The translations under genes were made by a program, and so were the position numbers. Source: Salvelinus alpinus (lineage: Eukaryota; Chordata; Actinopteri; Salmoniformes; Salmonidae). Taken from it: a stretch of DNA of 64,000 bases. The number at the start of each line of letters is the position of its first letter. Position 1 is the stretch's first letter. Under the pieces are notes generated by a model that was given only the letters and a program-made list of their open reading frames with translations, was not told where the DNA came from and did not search any database. Below are positions 42,190 through 53,774 of the stretch, piece after piece. The DNA lies in NCBI RefSeq assembly GCF_045679555.1, contig NC_092089.1, positions 2,246,663-2,310,662 of the forward strand, in the 5' to 3' direction.

Positions 42190-42500
42190 AAGGTAAGCTG
42201 GACAGGCTGGACCCTGATGGAGGCACAGAAGTTGGGGGACGGGGGGAGGAGGGAAACAGATGGCAGGACTGGGTAGGAGGGAGGGGAGGTTGGACAGAGG
42301 AAGCCTCGGCAGCAGGTAGCTTACCTTCTGGACTGAGTGGGAGATGTGGGTTGGAGGAGAGGGAGCAAAGAGAGTGGAGGAGAAAGTGCAATGATGATGA
42401 TGATCCTGAAGAAGAGGAGGAGAGGCAGCGAGAGAGTGACTATGACCTGGAGGAGGAGGAGAAGATGGGGAGTAGTGAAGGGGGTAGAGGTAAAGACTGA
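42190..42500 (+). pseudogene. C-terminal tail of a second, paralogous zinc-finger gene
   Basis: The end of this frame (DDPEEEEERQRESDYDLEEE, then EKMGSSEGGRGKD) matches the acidic tail of the gene ending at 40756 (EEEERQNESD, DFDLEEEEKTGSKGKG). No fingers remain in front of it. It looks like a partial duplicate of the same 3' coding end, or the last exon of a gutted tandem paralogue. Confidence 0.6.
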
Positions 42501-43884
42501 GGGAGAGGAGGTAGTCACTAGCAGAGGCTTACGGGACAGGCTAGGCATTGCTGTTGGAGAGCTGGGTGGACAGAAAGGCCAAGAATATATTCATTAGTAC
42601 ACACCAAAACGTTTTGCAACCTGTTTTGGCCTGTTTTATTCTGATTCGTTCCTAGTGAATATGAATCAAGACTAAGAGCAGGAAACATCTCCCGGCACTA
42701 GAATTTGTTATCCTCAAGTTCTGACTTTGAACTGTTCCAGATTCCCAGAATCTGATTGAACCTAGTCCTGGACTAAAATGCAGATCAATGGACATGCTTT
42801 CAATTGCAGGACTAAGCGTAATCTGTTTCTGGGACACCCGTCCTGGAGTTTTTATTTTATTTTTAATAATACACAAATGTATGGTACAACCTGGCCATTG
42901 TTGATTAAATGTGGCGTTGTCTTTAAAATTACACTGTTTCTGTACTCTATTGTGACATGGCCATCACTGGAAACAGAAACTCCTTTCCATAAAATATGGC
43001 AGAATGTTCTAACTAGTTTTCATTGGGAAGCAGAGCATTTATTTGAACAAAAACAGTCACGTGTTTTGCATTTGAAAACATAATCCTTCTCATTACTCCA
43101 AATTGTTTACTTAAGTCACTTTTGTTTTGATCCGACGTCGCAGTCCGCCAGACCAGAGTAAACATAGGTGTTGTGTTTTTTTCACAGTGGAGAGAACAGC
43201 AAACATGGAAAACGCCTGGCATGCTTTCTCCTTTGACCGGTAATGCGTAAGCCTCAACTTTCAGTCATTCTAGCGAACTACCATATTCTACTATCAAGTT
43301 ACCATTCAGTAGCTGAAGAGCTATGTTGATTTAGCATGTCTAGTTTTGGACAGGTAAAGTTGGTTCTGCAGGCTTCATTGAAATGTAAATTGGCCTACTC
43401 AAAAGACAAGACATTTGCAAAAATGGATCAATTCATAACAATGTTATTTGTTTATAGGTAAAGGCTGTGGATCCGAAGGTAACCACCCTCGTTTCGGCAC
43501 GCCCCTTTGGCCTCTTCCCCAGAGCTGAGGATCCAAATCACGTTTGGCACGTTTGTTAAACACATCTTTGTGTATTTAATTTTTTAATTGATCTTTTGAG
43601 TTATGTACAGTGTTGTTTTGAATGATGTACTGGGAGTGAATTTTAGAGCAGATGGTGTTAACTTGCGTAGGCCTGCCTGTGTTTTATTTCAAAGCACATT
43701 TTGGCACAACGCTGTTGAGTTTTGGCGGCAGGAGAGAAATGCGACCATTCGCACAATCATCCTAAAATCTCATAAATGAGGTGGTGTTTTGTCTTACAGT
43801 AACGTTATGCTATTATAATTGGTTATGTACAATCCCATAACTATGTGATCTTGCAGACATTGCTTAAGCTTTGATCTAACTTTG
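42501..43884. other. no gene recognised
   Basis: About 1.4 kb with only short unconvincing frames. No RNA gene or clear transposon ends were recognised. Confidence 0.45.
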
Positions 43885-46390
43885 ATCTAACCGGGCCTTC
43901 ACGACTGGACTACTGACGTTATCTGCCCTAGGGAGTTATCCAACTGGCCCCTCTTTCGCAATGTAACCTGAACGCCCATCTGCGGCCCGCTAATCGTTAG
44001 CTGTCTTATCGGCTGCTATCTGAATAGGTCTATCGGACAATTTTCTTGGGCCACAATAACTATAACTATTTTGCCAATTAGATTGGTCCCCTCTACCACA
44101 CGGAACCCCACTAATCTACCGACGGAAACGCACGAGGTGGCTAAAAACAGACCTCCATCTTCTGTAAGTTTGCTACCCATGGCCCGGCTAGCTGTCTGAA
44201 TCGCCGTGACCCCAACCAACCTCACTACTCACTGGACCCTTATGATCACTCGGCTAAGCATGCCTCTCCTTAATGTCAATATGCCTTGTCCATTGCTGTT
44301 CTGGTTAGTGTTCATTGGCTTATTTCACTGTAGAGCCTCTAGCCCTGTTCATTATACCTTATCCAACCTTTCAGTTCCACCACCCACACATGCGATGACA
44401 TCACCTGGTTTCAATTATGTTTCTAGAGACAATATCTCTCTCATCATCACTCAATGCCTAGGTTTACCTCCACTGTATTAACATCCTACCATACCTTTGT
44501 CTGTACATTATACCTTGAAGCTATTTTATCGCCCCCAGAAACCTGCTCCTTTTACTCTCTGTTCCGGACGTCCTAGACGACCAATTCTCATAGCTTTTAG
44601 CCGTACCCTTATCCTACTCCTCCTCTGTACCTCTGGTGATGTAGAGGTCAATCCAGGCCCTGCAGTGCCTAGCTCCACCCATATTCCCTGGGCGCTCTCT
44701 TGTTGACCTCTGTAACCGTAATAGCCTTGGTTTCATGCATGTTAGAAGCCTCCTCCCTAAGTTTGTTTTATTCACTGCTTTAGCACACTCTGCCAACCCG
44801 GATGTCCTAGCCTTGTTTGAATCCTGGTTTAGGAAGACCACCAAAAACTCTGAAATCTTCATCCCTAACTACAACATTTTCAGACAAGATAGAACGGCCA
44901 AAGGGGGCGGTGTTGCAATCTTCTGCAGAGTTAGTCTGCAGAGTTCTGTCCTACTATCCAGGTCTGTACCCAAACAATTTGAATTTCTACTTTTAAAAAT
45001 CCACCTCTCTAAAAACAAGTCTCTCACCGTTGCCGCCTGCTATAGACCACCCTTTGCCCCAGCTGTGCTCTGGACACCATATGTGAACTGATTGCCCCCC
45101 ATCTATCTTCAGAGCTCGTGCTGTTAGGTGACCTAAACTGGGACATGCTTAACACCCCAGCCATCCTACAATCTAAGCTTGATGCCCTCAATCTCACACA
45201 AATGATCAATGAACCTACTAGGTACCACCCCAAAGCCATAAACACGGGCACCCTCATAGATATCATCCTAACCAACTTGCCCTCTAAATACACCTCTGCT
45301 GTTTTCAACCAAAATCTCAGCGATCACTGCCTCATTGCCTGCATCCATAATGGGTCAGCGGTCAAACGACTTCCACTCATCACTGTCAAACGCTCCCTGA
45401 AACACTTCAACGAGCAGGCCTTTCTAATCGACCTGGCCCGGGTATCCTGGAAGGATATTGACCTCATCCCATCAGTAGAGGATGCCTGGTTATTTTTTTT
45501 TAAATGCCTTCCTCACCATCTTAAATAAGCATGCCCCATTCAAGAAATTTAGAACCAGGAACAGATATAGCCCTTGGTTCTCTCCAGACCTGACTGCCCT
45601 TAACCAACACAAAAACATCCTTTGGCGTTCTGCATTAGCATCGAACAGCCCACGTGATATGCAACTTTTCAGGGAAGTTAGAAACCAATATACACAGGCA
45701 GTTAGAAAAGCCAAGGCTAGCTTTTTCAAGCAGAAATTTGCTTCCTGCAACACAAACTCAAAAAAGTTCTGGGACACTAAAGTCCATGGAGAATAAGAAC
45801 ACCTCCTCCCAGCTGCCCACTGCACTGAGGATAGGAAACTCTGTCACCACCGATAAATCCACTATAATTGAGAATTTCAATAAGCATTTTTCTACGGCTG
45901 GCCATGCTTTCCACCTGGCTACCCCTACCCCGGTCAACAGCCCTGCAACCCCACAGCAACTCTCCCAAGCCTTCCCCATTTCTCCTTTTCCCAAATCCAG
46001 TCAGCTGATGTTCTGAAAGAGCTGCAAAATCTGGACCCCTACAAATCAGCCGGGCTAGACAATCTGGACCCTTTCTTTCGAAAATTATCTGCCAAAATTA
46101 TTGCAACCCCTATTTCTAGCCTGTTCAACCTCTCTTTCGTGTCGTCTGAGATCCCCAAAGATTGGAAAGCAGCTGCGGTCATCCCCCTCTTCAAAGGGGG
46201 GGACACTCTTGACCCAAACTGCTACAGACATATCTATCCTACCCTGCCTTTCTAAGGTCTTCGAACGCCAAGTCAACAAACAGATTACCAACCATTTTGA
46301 ATCCCACCGCACCTTCTCCGCTATGCAATCTGGTTTCAGAGCTGGTCATGGGTGCACCTCAGCCACGCTCAAGGTCCTAAACTAAACTAC
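43885..46390 (+). mobile_element. L2-like LINE, near full-length copy, part 1
   Basis: Same family as the LINE at 34291-37570 but with its 5' region. The start is approximate. A leading frame at 44497-44706 has a hydrophobic run (RTLILLLLCT) ending in SGDVEVNPGP (44632-44661), an intact 2A-like motif. The endonuclease follows from about 44743 (ESWFRK, GGGVAIFC, LLGDLNWDML, LSDHCLIACI), then the first part of the reverse transcriptase. Several frame changes and stops interrupt it, so it is inactive. It continues at 48504 and 50880 after two insertions. Confidence 0.88.
44632..44661 (+). other. 2A-like ribosome-skipping motif in the LINE leader
   Basis: The codons read SGDVEVNPGP, matching the D-V/I-E-x-N-P-G-P core of 2A peptides, preceded by a Leu-rich stretch. 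In 2A peptides the ribosome skips the Gly-Pro bond. 2A-like sequences are known at the N-terminus of several APE-type non-LTR retrotransposons. The older LINE at 31790 has a degenerate version (NVRPNPGP). Confidence 0.7.
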
Positions 46391-48503
46391 TAAACTACTT
46401 CAACAGCTCAGACACAAGAGGTATGTGGCAGGGTCTACAGTCAATCACGGATTACAAAAAGAAAACCAGCCCCGTCGCGGACCAGGATGTCTTGCTCCCA
46501 GACAGGCTAAACAACTTTTTTGCCCGCTTTGAGGACAATACAGTGCCACTGACACGGCCCCCTACCAAAACCTGCGGGCTCTCCTTCACTGCAGCCGAGG
46601 TGAGTAAAACATTTAAACGTGTTAACCCTCGCAAGGCTGCAGGCCCAGACGGCATTCCCAGCCGCGTCCTCAGAGCATGCGCAGACCAGCTGGCTGGTGT
46701 GTTTACGGACATATTCAATCAATCCTTATCCCAGTCTGCTGTTCCCACATGCTTCAAGAGGGCCACCATTGTTCCTGTTCCCAAGAAAGCTAAGGTAACT
46801 GAGCTAAACGACTACCGCCCCGTAGCACTCACTTCCGTCATCATGAAGTGCTTTGAGAGACTAGTCAAGGACCATATCACCTCCACCCTACCGGACACCC
46901 TAGACCCACTCCAATTTGCTTACCGACCCAATAGGTCCACAGACGACGCAATCGCAACCACACTGCACACTGCCCTAACCCATCTGGACAAGAGGAATAC
47001 CCATGTGAGAATGCTGTTCATCGATTACAGCTCAGCATTTAACACCATAGTACCCTCCAAACTCGTCATCAAGCTCGAGACCCTGGGTCTCGACCCCGCC
47101 CTGTGCAACTGGGTCCTGGACTTCCTGACGGGCCGCCCCCAGGTGGTGAGGGTAGGTAACAACATCTCCACCCCGCTGATCCTCAACACTGGGGCCCCAC
47201 AAGGGTGCGTTCTGAGCCCTCTCCTGTACTCCCTGTTCACCCACGACTGCGTGGCCATGCACGCCTCCAACTCAATCATCAAGTTTGCGGATGACACTAC
47301 AGTGGTAGGCTTGATTACCAACAACGACGAGACGGCCTACAGGGAGGAGGTGAGGGCCCTCGGAGTGTGGTGTCAGGAAAATAACCTCACACTCAACGTC
47401 AACAAAACAAAGGAGATGATTGTGGACTTCAGGAAACAGCAGAGGGAGCACCCCCCTATCCACATCGACGGGTCAGTAGTGGAGAAGGTGGAAAGTTTTA
47501 AGTTCCTCGGTGAACACATCACGGACAAACTGAATTGGTCCACCCACACAGACAGCGTCGTGAAGAAGGCGCAGCAGCGCCTCTTCAACCTCAGGAGGCT
47601 GAAGAAATTCGGCTTGTCACCAAAAGCACTCACAAACTTCTACAGATGCACAATCGAGAGCATCCTGTCGGGCTGTATCACCGCCTGGTACGGCAACTGC
47701 TCCGCCCACAACCGTAAGGCTCTCCAGAGGGTAGTGAGGTCTGCAGAACGCATCACCGGGGGCAAACTACCTGCCCTCCAGGACACCTACACCACCCGAT
47801 GTCACAGGAAGGCCATAAAGATCATCAAGGACAACAACCACCCAAGCCACTGCCTGTTCACCCCGCTATCATCCAGAAGGCGAGGTCAGTACAGGTGCAT
47901 CAAAGCAGGGACCGAGAGACTGAAAAACAGCTTCTATCTCAAGGCCATCAGACTGTTAAACAGCCACCACTAACATTTAGCGGCCGCTGCCAACATACTG
48001 ACTCAACTCCAGCCACTTTAAAAATGGGAATTGATGGAAATTATGTAAAAATGTACCACTAGCCACTTTAAACAATGCCACTTAATATAATGTTTACATA
48101 CCCTACATTACCCATCTCATATGTATATACTGTACTCTATATCATCTACTGCATCTTGCCATCTTTATGTAATACATGTACCACTAGCCACTTTAAACTA
48201 TGCCACTTTATGTTTACATACCCTACAGTACTCATCTCATATGTATATACCGTACTCTATACCATCTACTGCATCTTGCCTATGCCGTTCTGTACCACCA
48301 CTCATTCATATATCTTTATGTACATATTCTTTATCCCTTTACACTTGTGTGTGTATAAGGTACTAGTTGTGGAATTGTTAGGTCAGATTACTTGTTGGTT
48401 ATTACTGCATTGTCGGAACTAGAAGCACAAGCATTTCGCTACACTCGCATTAACATCTGCTAACCATGTGTATGTGACTAATAAAATTTGATTTGATTTG
48501 ATT
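46391..48503 (+). mobile_element. 5'-truncated LINE (TTTGA-tail family) inserted in the L2-like LINE
   Basis: It encodes an uninterrupted 516-codon C-terminal part of a reverse transcriptase (46423-47973): [58 protein letters not shown] and [11 protein letters not shown], then the C-terminal Cys/His region (CRCTIE is replaced by YRCTIESIL, then RCHRKAIKI). The 3' UTR ends AATAAAATTTGATTTGATTT. By eye it differs from the full copy at 54743-58259 at only about ten positions over 2.1 kb. The endonuclease half is missing. The host LINE resumes directly after the tail. Confidence 0.93.
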
Positions 48504-49423
48504 TATATCTTAACTGCCATCGATAAGAAACAATACTGTGCAGCCGTATTCATTGACCTGGCCAAGGCTTTCGACTCTGTCAATCACCACATCCTCATCG
48601 GCAGACTCAATAGCCTTGGTTTCTCAAATGATTGCCTCGCCTGGTTCACCAACTACTTCTCTGATTTCAGTGTGTCAAATCGGAGGGCCTGTTGTCCGGG
48701 CCTCTGGCAGTCTCTATGGGGGTGCCACAGGGTTTAATTCTTGGGCCGACTCTCTTCTCTGTATACATCAATGATGTCACTCTTGCTGCTGGTGAGTCTC
48801 TGATCCACCTCTACGCAGACGACACCATTCTGTATACTTCTGTCCCTTCTTTGGACACTGTGTTAACAACCCTCCAGACGAGCTTCAATGCCATACAACT
48901 CTCCTTCCGTGGCCTCCAACTGCTCTTAAATACAAGTAAAACTAAATGCATGCTCTTCAACCGATCGCTGCCTGCACCTGCCCGCCCGTCCAGCATCACT
49001 ACTCTGGACGGTTCTGACTTAGAATATGTGGACAACTACAAATACCTAGGTGTCTGGTTAGACTGTAAACTCTCCTTCCAGACTCACATCAAACATCTCC
49101 AATCCAAAGTTAAATCTAGAATTGGCTTCCTATTTCGCAACAAAGCATCCTTCACTCATGCTGCCAAACATACCCTCGTAAAACTGACCATCCTACCGAT
49201 CCTCGACTTCGGCAATGTCATTTACAAGACCCTGCTAGGTAAAGTCCCCCCTTATCTCAGCTCGCTGGTCACCATAGCAGCACCCATCTGTAGCACGCGC
49301 TCCAGCTCTCTGGTCACCCCCAAAGCCAATTTCCTCCTCCTTCCAGTTCTCTGCTGCCAATGACTGGAACGAACTACAAACATCTCTGAAACTGGAAACA
49401 CTTATCTCCCTCACTAGCTTTAA
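48504..49423 (+). mobile_element. L2-like LINE, near full-length copy, part 2
   Basis: The reverse transcriptase resumes with CAAVFIDLAKAFDSVNHHIL, GVPQGLILGPTLF and LYADDTILY. Compared with the copy at 34291, about 175 bases are absent at 49228. The deletion ends share TTACAA/CTACAA, suggesting a microhomology deletion. The segment ends at the TTAA where another element has inserted. Confidence 0.88.
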
Positions 49424-50875
49424 CCTCTCTAGGGTACGTGGGACGGTAGCATCCCACCTCGTCAACAGCCAGTGAAACTGCAGGGCGACACATTCAAAAC
49501 AACAGAAATCCCATAATTCAAATTCCTCAAACATACATGTATTTTAAACCATTTTAAAGATACACTTGTTGTAAATCCAGCCACAGTGTACGATTTCAAA
49601 AAGGCTTTACGACGAAAGCAAACCAAACGATTATGTTTTGTGAGTGCCTATTCACAGAATAACAGCCATTTTTCCAGCCAAAGAGAGGATTCACAAAAAG
49701 CAGAAATATAGATAAAATTAATCACTAACCTTTGATGATCTTCATCAGATGACACTCATAGGACTATATGTTACACAATACATGCATGTTTTGTTCGGTG
49801 AAGTTCATATTTATATCCAAAAATCTGAGTTTACATTGACGCGTTACGTTCAGTAGTTCCAAAACATCCGGTGATTTTGCAGAGCCACATCAATTTACAG
49901 AAATACTCATTATAAATGTTGATGATAATACAAGTGTTATGCATGGAACTTTAGATGCACTTCTCCTTAATGCAACCGCTGTGTCAGATTTCAAAAAAGC
50001 TTTACGGAAATAGCAAACCATGCAATAACCTGAGGTCGGCGCTCAGAGCCCAATCAATACAAAAAGATATCCGCCATATTGTGCAGTCAACAGAAGTCAG
50101 AAATAACATTAGAAACATTCACTTACCTTTGATGATCTTCATCAGAATGCACTCCCAGGAATCCCAGTTCGACAATAAATGTTTGTTTTGTTCGATAATG
50201 TCCATAATTTATGTCCAAATTCCTCCTTGTTGTTCTAGCGTTCAGTACACTGTCCAAACTCACGACGCGCGTGCAAGTCCAGCGGAAAGTACGTACGAAA
50301 AGTTAAAAAAGTTATATTACAGTCCGTAGAAACATGACAAACGAAGTATTGAATCAATCTTTAGGATGTTTTTAACATAATTCTTCAATAATGTTCCAAC
50401 CGGAGAATTCCTTTGTCTTCAGAAGTGCGATGGAACAGAGCTCGCTCTCACATGAACGCGCATGGTCAGCGCATGTTCAGCTCATGGTAGACCTTACTCA
50501 ATCCCCTCTCATTCGGCCCCACTTCACAGTAGAAGCATCAGACAAGGCTCTAAAGACTGTTGACATCTAGTGGAAGCCTTAGGAAGTTCAACATGACCAA
50601 TATCCCACTGTATCTTCAATAGGGGCTGAGTTGAAAATCGACCAACCTCAGATTTCCCACCTCCTGGTTGGATTTTTTCTCAGGTTGTTGCCTGCCATAT
50701 GAGTTCTGTTATACTCACAGACATCATTCAAACAGTTTTAGAAACTTCAGAGTGTTTTCTATCCAACTCTACTAATAATATGCATATTCTAGCTTTTATG
50801 GCTGAGTAGCAGGCCGTTTACTCTGGGCATGCTTTTCATCCGGACGTGAAAATACTGCCCCCTACCCCAAATAAG
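49424..50875. mobile_element. TTAA-flanked non-autonomous DNA transposon (piggyBac-like)
   Basis: A 1,452-bp insert splits the LINE exactly at a TTAA, which is duplicated on both sides (49420-49423 and 50876-50879). The uninterrupted LINE copy has the single TTAA at the matching site. The ends are loosely inverted: CCTCTCTAGGGTACGTGGGA at the left, and the reverse complement of the right end starts CTTATTTGGGGTAGGGGGCA. Internally, segments such as TTTGATGATCTTCATCAGA occur twice, so part of the interior is duplicated. There is no transposase. Confidence 0.8.
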
Positions 50876-50879
50876 TTAA

Positions 50880-51303
50880 GCACCAGCTGTCAGAGCAGCT
50901 CACAGATTACTGCACCTGTACATAGCCCATCTATAATTTAGCCCAAACAACTACCTCTTCCCCTACTGTATTTATTTATTTTGCTCCTTTGCACCCGATT
51001 ATTTCTATTTCTACTTGGCACATTCTTCCACTGCAAATCTACCATTCCAGTGTTTTACTTGCTATATTGTATTTACTTCGCCACCATGGCCTTTTTTTGC
51101 CTTTACCTCCCTTATCTCACCTCATTTGCTCACATTGTATATAGACTTATTTTTCTACTGTATTATTGACTGTATGTTTGTTTTACTCCATGTGTAACTC
51201 TGTGTTGTTGTATGTGTCGAACTGCTTTGCTTTATCTTGGCCAGGTCGCAGTTGTAAATGAGAACTTGTTCTCAACTTGCCTACCTGGTTAAATAAAGGC
51301 TAT
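50880..51303 (+). mobile_element. L2-like LINE, near full-length copy, 3' end
   Basis: It resumes with GCACCAGCTGTCAGAGCAGC (end of the coding region) and the 3' UTR, closing with CCTGGTTAAATAAAGGC. It matches the end of the LINE at 34291. Confidence 0.9.
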
Positions 51304-51559
51304 AAAATAGTCATGACGTATTCAGCCGTCTGTGTCCTAGCCTTGTAAAAATGGCCTCATCTGTCTCTTCCTCCCCTCCCCGACTTTCCTCTTTACTTAG
51401 AATAGATGCCTGCCTTTAGCGTCTCTGTTCCACTACTCCTGTCACCACTGTCCAAATCATTCGCTTAGCCTCGCCCATTGGCACCGCCACATCCACTACC
51501 TCTCTAAGGGCCTGTTTAGCTAGCACATATACCTACTTATTCCCTTCCACCCCCTATGG

Positions 51560-51691
51560 CAGGGGTATTCAACTCTTACTCTACAAGGTCTGGAACCTGC
51601 TAGTTCTGTTCTACCTGATAATGAATTGCACCCACCTGGTTTCCCAGGTCTACATCTGTCCCTGATTGAGGTCCAGAGTTGAGTTTGCGGG
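51560..51691. mobile_element. hAT-type MITE, 132 bp
   Basis: It starts CAGGGGTATTCAACTCTT and its right end carries the inverted match AGAGTTGAGTTTG. It is flanked by a perfect 8-bp duplication CCCTATGG (51552-51559 and 51692-51699), the hallmark of hAT transposition. It is non-coding. Confidence 0.85.
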
Positions 51692-51756
51692 CCCTATGGG
51701 TTGGGATCCAAGCGAAACTCATCTAAACACAGCACCCATCTGTCTAAACCAGGCTT

Positions 51757-51850
51757 TAGTTTCGAGTATTGCCCCTGAACAAGGCATTGTTCTCCGGTAG
51801 GCCGTCATTGTAAATAAGAATTTGTTCTTAACTGACTTGCATTGGCAAAA
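51757..51850 (+). mobile_element. salmonid SINE 3' fragment
   Basis: GCCCCTGAACAAGGCATTGT followed by GGCCGTCATTGTAAATAAGA and TTGTTCTTAACTGACTTGC is the 3' half of a salmonid tRNA-derived SINE. The tRNA head is missing. Confidence 0.75.
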
Positions 51851-52640
51851 ATATGATTTCATAAGGAAATCAGCAAATTGAAATGAATTAGGCCCTAATA
51901 TATGGATTTCACATGACTGAAAATACAGACTTGCATCTGATGGTCACATACCTTTAAAAGGTAGGGGTGTGGATCAGAAAAACAGTGAGTATCTGGTGTG
52001 ACCACCATTTTCCTCATGCAGCGCGACACATCTCCTTCGCATAGAGTTGATCAGGCTGTTGATTGTGGCCTGTTCCACTCCTCTTGAATGGCTGTGCGAA
52101 GTTGCTGGATATTGGCGGTAACTGGAACGCGCTGTCATACATATCGATCCAGAGCATCCCAAACATAATCAAACGGGTGACATGTCTGGTGAGTATGCAG
52201 GCCATGGAAAAACAGGGACATTTTCAGCTTCCAGGAATTGTGTACAGATCCTTGCAACATTGGGCTGTGCATTATCATGCTGAAACATGAGGTGATGGTG
52301 GCGGATGAATGACACAACAATGGGGCTTAGGATGGGGCTTTTTTAAAAACCTTTATTTAACCAAGCAAGTCAGTTAAGAACAAATTCTTATTTTCAATGA
52401 CAGCCTAGGAACAGTGGGTTAACTGCCTTGTTCAGGGGCAGAACGACAGATTTGTACCATGTCAGCTCAGGGATTCGATCTTGCACCCTTTCAGTTACTA
52501 GTCCAACGCTCTAACCACTAGGCTACCTGCCTCATTCATCACAGTATCTCATTATCAGTGCATTCAAATTGCCATCGATAAAATGCCATTTTTTCGTTTG
52601 TCCGTAGCTCATACTTGCCCATACCATTAACAGTCTGTAC
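51851..52640 (-). mobile_element. Tc1-like element (ACTGAACAAAAATATAAACG family), with a SINE inserted
   Basis: The plus strand runs through AGGAAATCAGCAAATTGAAA, TTGTGGCCTGTTCCACTCC, GTTGCTGGATATTGGCGG and GCATTATCATGCTGAAACAT. This is the reverse of the family seen in nmt2 intron 9. The SINE at 52339-52532 splits it, after which CATTCAAATTGCCATCGATA continues the same element. The distal end is missing. Confidence 0.8.
52339..52532 (-). mobile_element. salmonid tRNA-derived SINE, full-length
   Basis: On the minus strand it begins GGCAGGTAGCCTAGTGGTTA (A box) and carries an intact-looking B-box region (AGATCGAATCC). Its body is CTGCCCCTGAACAAGGCAGT and the tail is TTGTTCTTAACTGACTTGC then GGTTAAATAAAGG. 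The tail equals the L2-like LINE tail in this window. It lies inside a Tc1-like element. Confidence 0.9.
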
Positions 52641-52761
52641 ATAAAGTAGAGAATCCCACACATGCACAGAAGCTTCGGGACCTTTAGCTGTCGGGAAGAG
52701 GGTTCCAGAAAAATCGGATCTGCAGCAATTCCGTTAGCTAAACGGAGTGGCGAATGCTGCT

Positions 52762-52870
52762 TGTTTTATTTTTTTATTTCACCTTTATTTAACCAGGAAA
52801 AGCCCATTGAGACCCAGAGTCTCTTTTTTTTCAAGGGAGACCTGGCCAAGAAGGCAGCAACAATCTATAC
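52762..52870 (-). mobile_element. L2-type LINE 3' tail fragment
   Basis: The minus strand reads CTTGGCCAGGTCTCCCTTGA, then GAGACTCTGGGTCTCAATGG and CCTGGTTAAATAAAGGTG. This is the 3' end of a LINE related to, but distinct from, the two L2-like copies here. Confidence 0.7.
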
Positions 52871-53744
52871 ATTACAGAATTAAAACATACAATTCAACAA
52901 CATGATCCAGCCTAAAAAAAAGCATTTGCACTATTAGGAAGGTGTCTGTGACGCCCACATGTAGCCATAGCTAAATCTCCCTATCCTTTGCACTTTAACA
53001 TTATTTGCACCAGACATTTAGTGTCCAATCAAATAATGACCACATGGTTTTCATTTTAAATATCAAAGATACACCTTTATTGAATTGTTGCATACACTAA
53101 TTCTAAGTTAAGTGCACACCTTTGATTTATATTTGTGACATCTTAATCTAATAATTATTGATGCGTTTTACCATTTGAGATCTTGCAGCACGTTTCTGGT
53201 GCCTTATCTGCAGCATTGTGGCCAGCTTGTTAGAGGGCCTGCTGCTAATTGGACCTTCCGATTATCCTGAAATAGAGGGGCGTCGGTAGCATATCATTTT
53301 AACTGGATTTCCCTAGTTTAACATGATATGCTAGAGTTTTCTATTTAAAATGCATATATTTAAAACTAATTACGTTAATGATATTTATGCTTAAAATCAT
53401 GTTTCTGCAAAAAATGTTGGGAATAGATCCTTGATTTTTTAATGTGTATCTTTGTAGCCTACCTACCTCATATTTGGAACTGGCCATTCTCTTTTATATT
53501 CTGTGTGCTCAACTAACTCTTGGAGTTTCAAGTGTCAAATAAATCAGGAAATTGGACATCATTGTGGCTGTGGCAGAAAAGGTTCTGAGGCTGAAAGACG
53601 GAAGAAGTACGGCCCTCCCAGGCTCCTGAGCCTGTGTAGGGATCAGATTTTGACTGTGATTTTAACAGAAGAAATAGTGTTAATTTTGTTTTTGGTAGTT
53701 AGTATGAATATTTTAATCCAAAACGTTTTTGGGGGATACTTTAC
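52871..53744. other. no gene recognised
   Basis: About 870 bp of AT-rich sequence. The frames present are short and show no known motif. Confidence 0.45.
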
Positions 53745-53750
53745 TACCCC

Positions 53751-53768
53751 GCACAGTAGGTGGTGGCA
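53751..53768 (+). promoter_or_regulatory. CTCF-like recurrent motif, copy 2
   Basis: GCACAGTAGGTGGTGGCA, followed by ATACACCTTATAGG. It has the same core as at 41595 and 62766. A LINE 3' fragment begins immediately afterwards. Confidence 0.4.
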
Positions 53769-53774
53769 ATACAC

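Noticed and set aside
46423-47973. A host gene of 516 codons
   Set aside because: It is the C-terminal part of a LINE reverse transcriptase, nearly identical to the full LINE at 54743.
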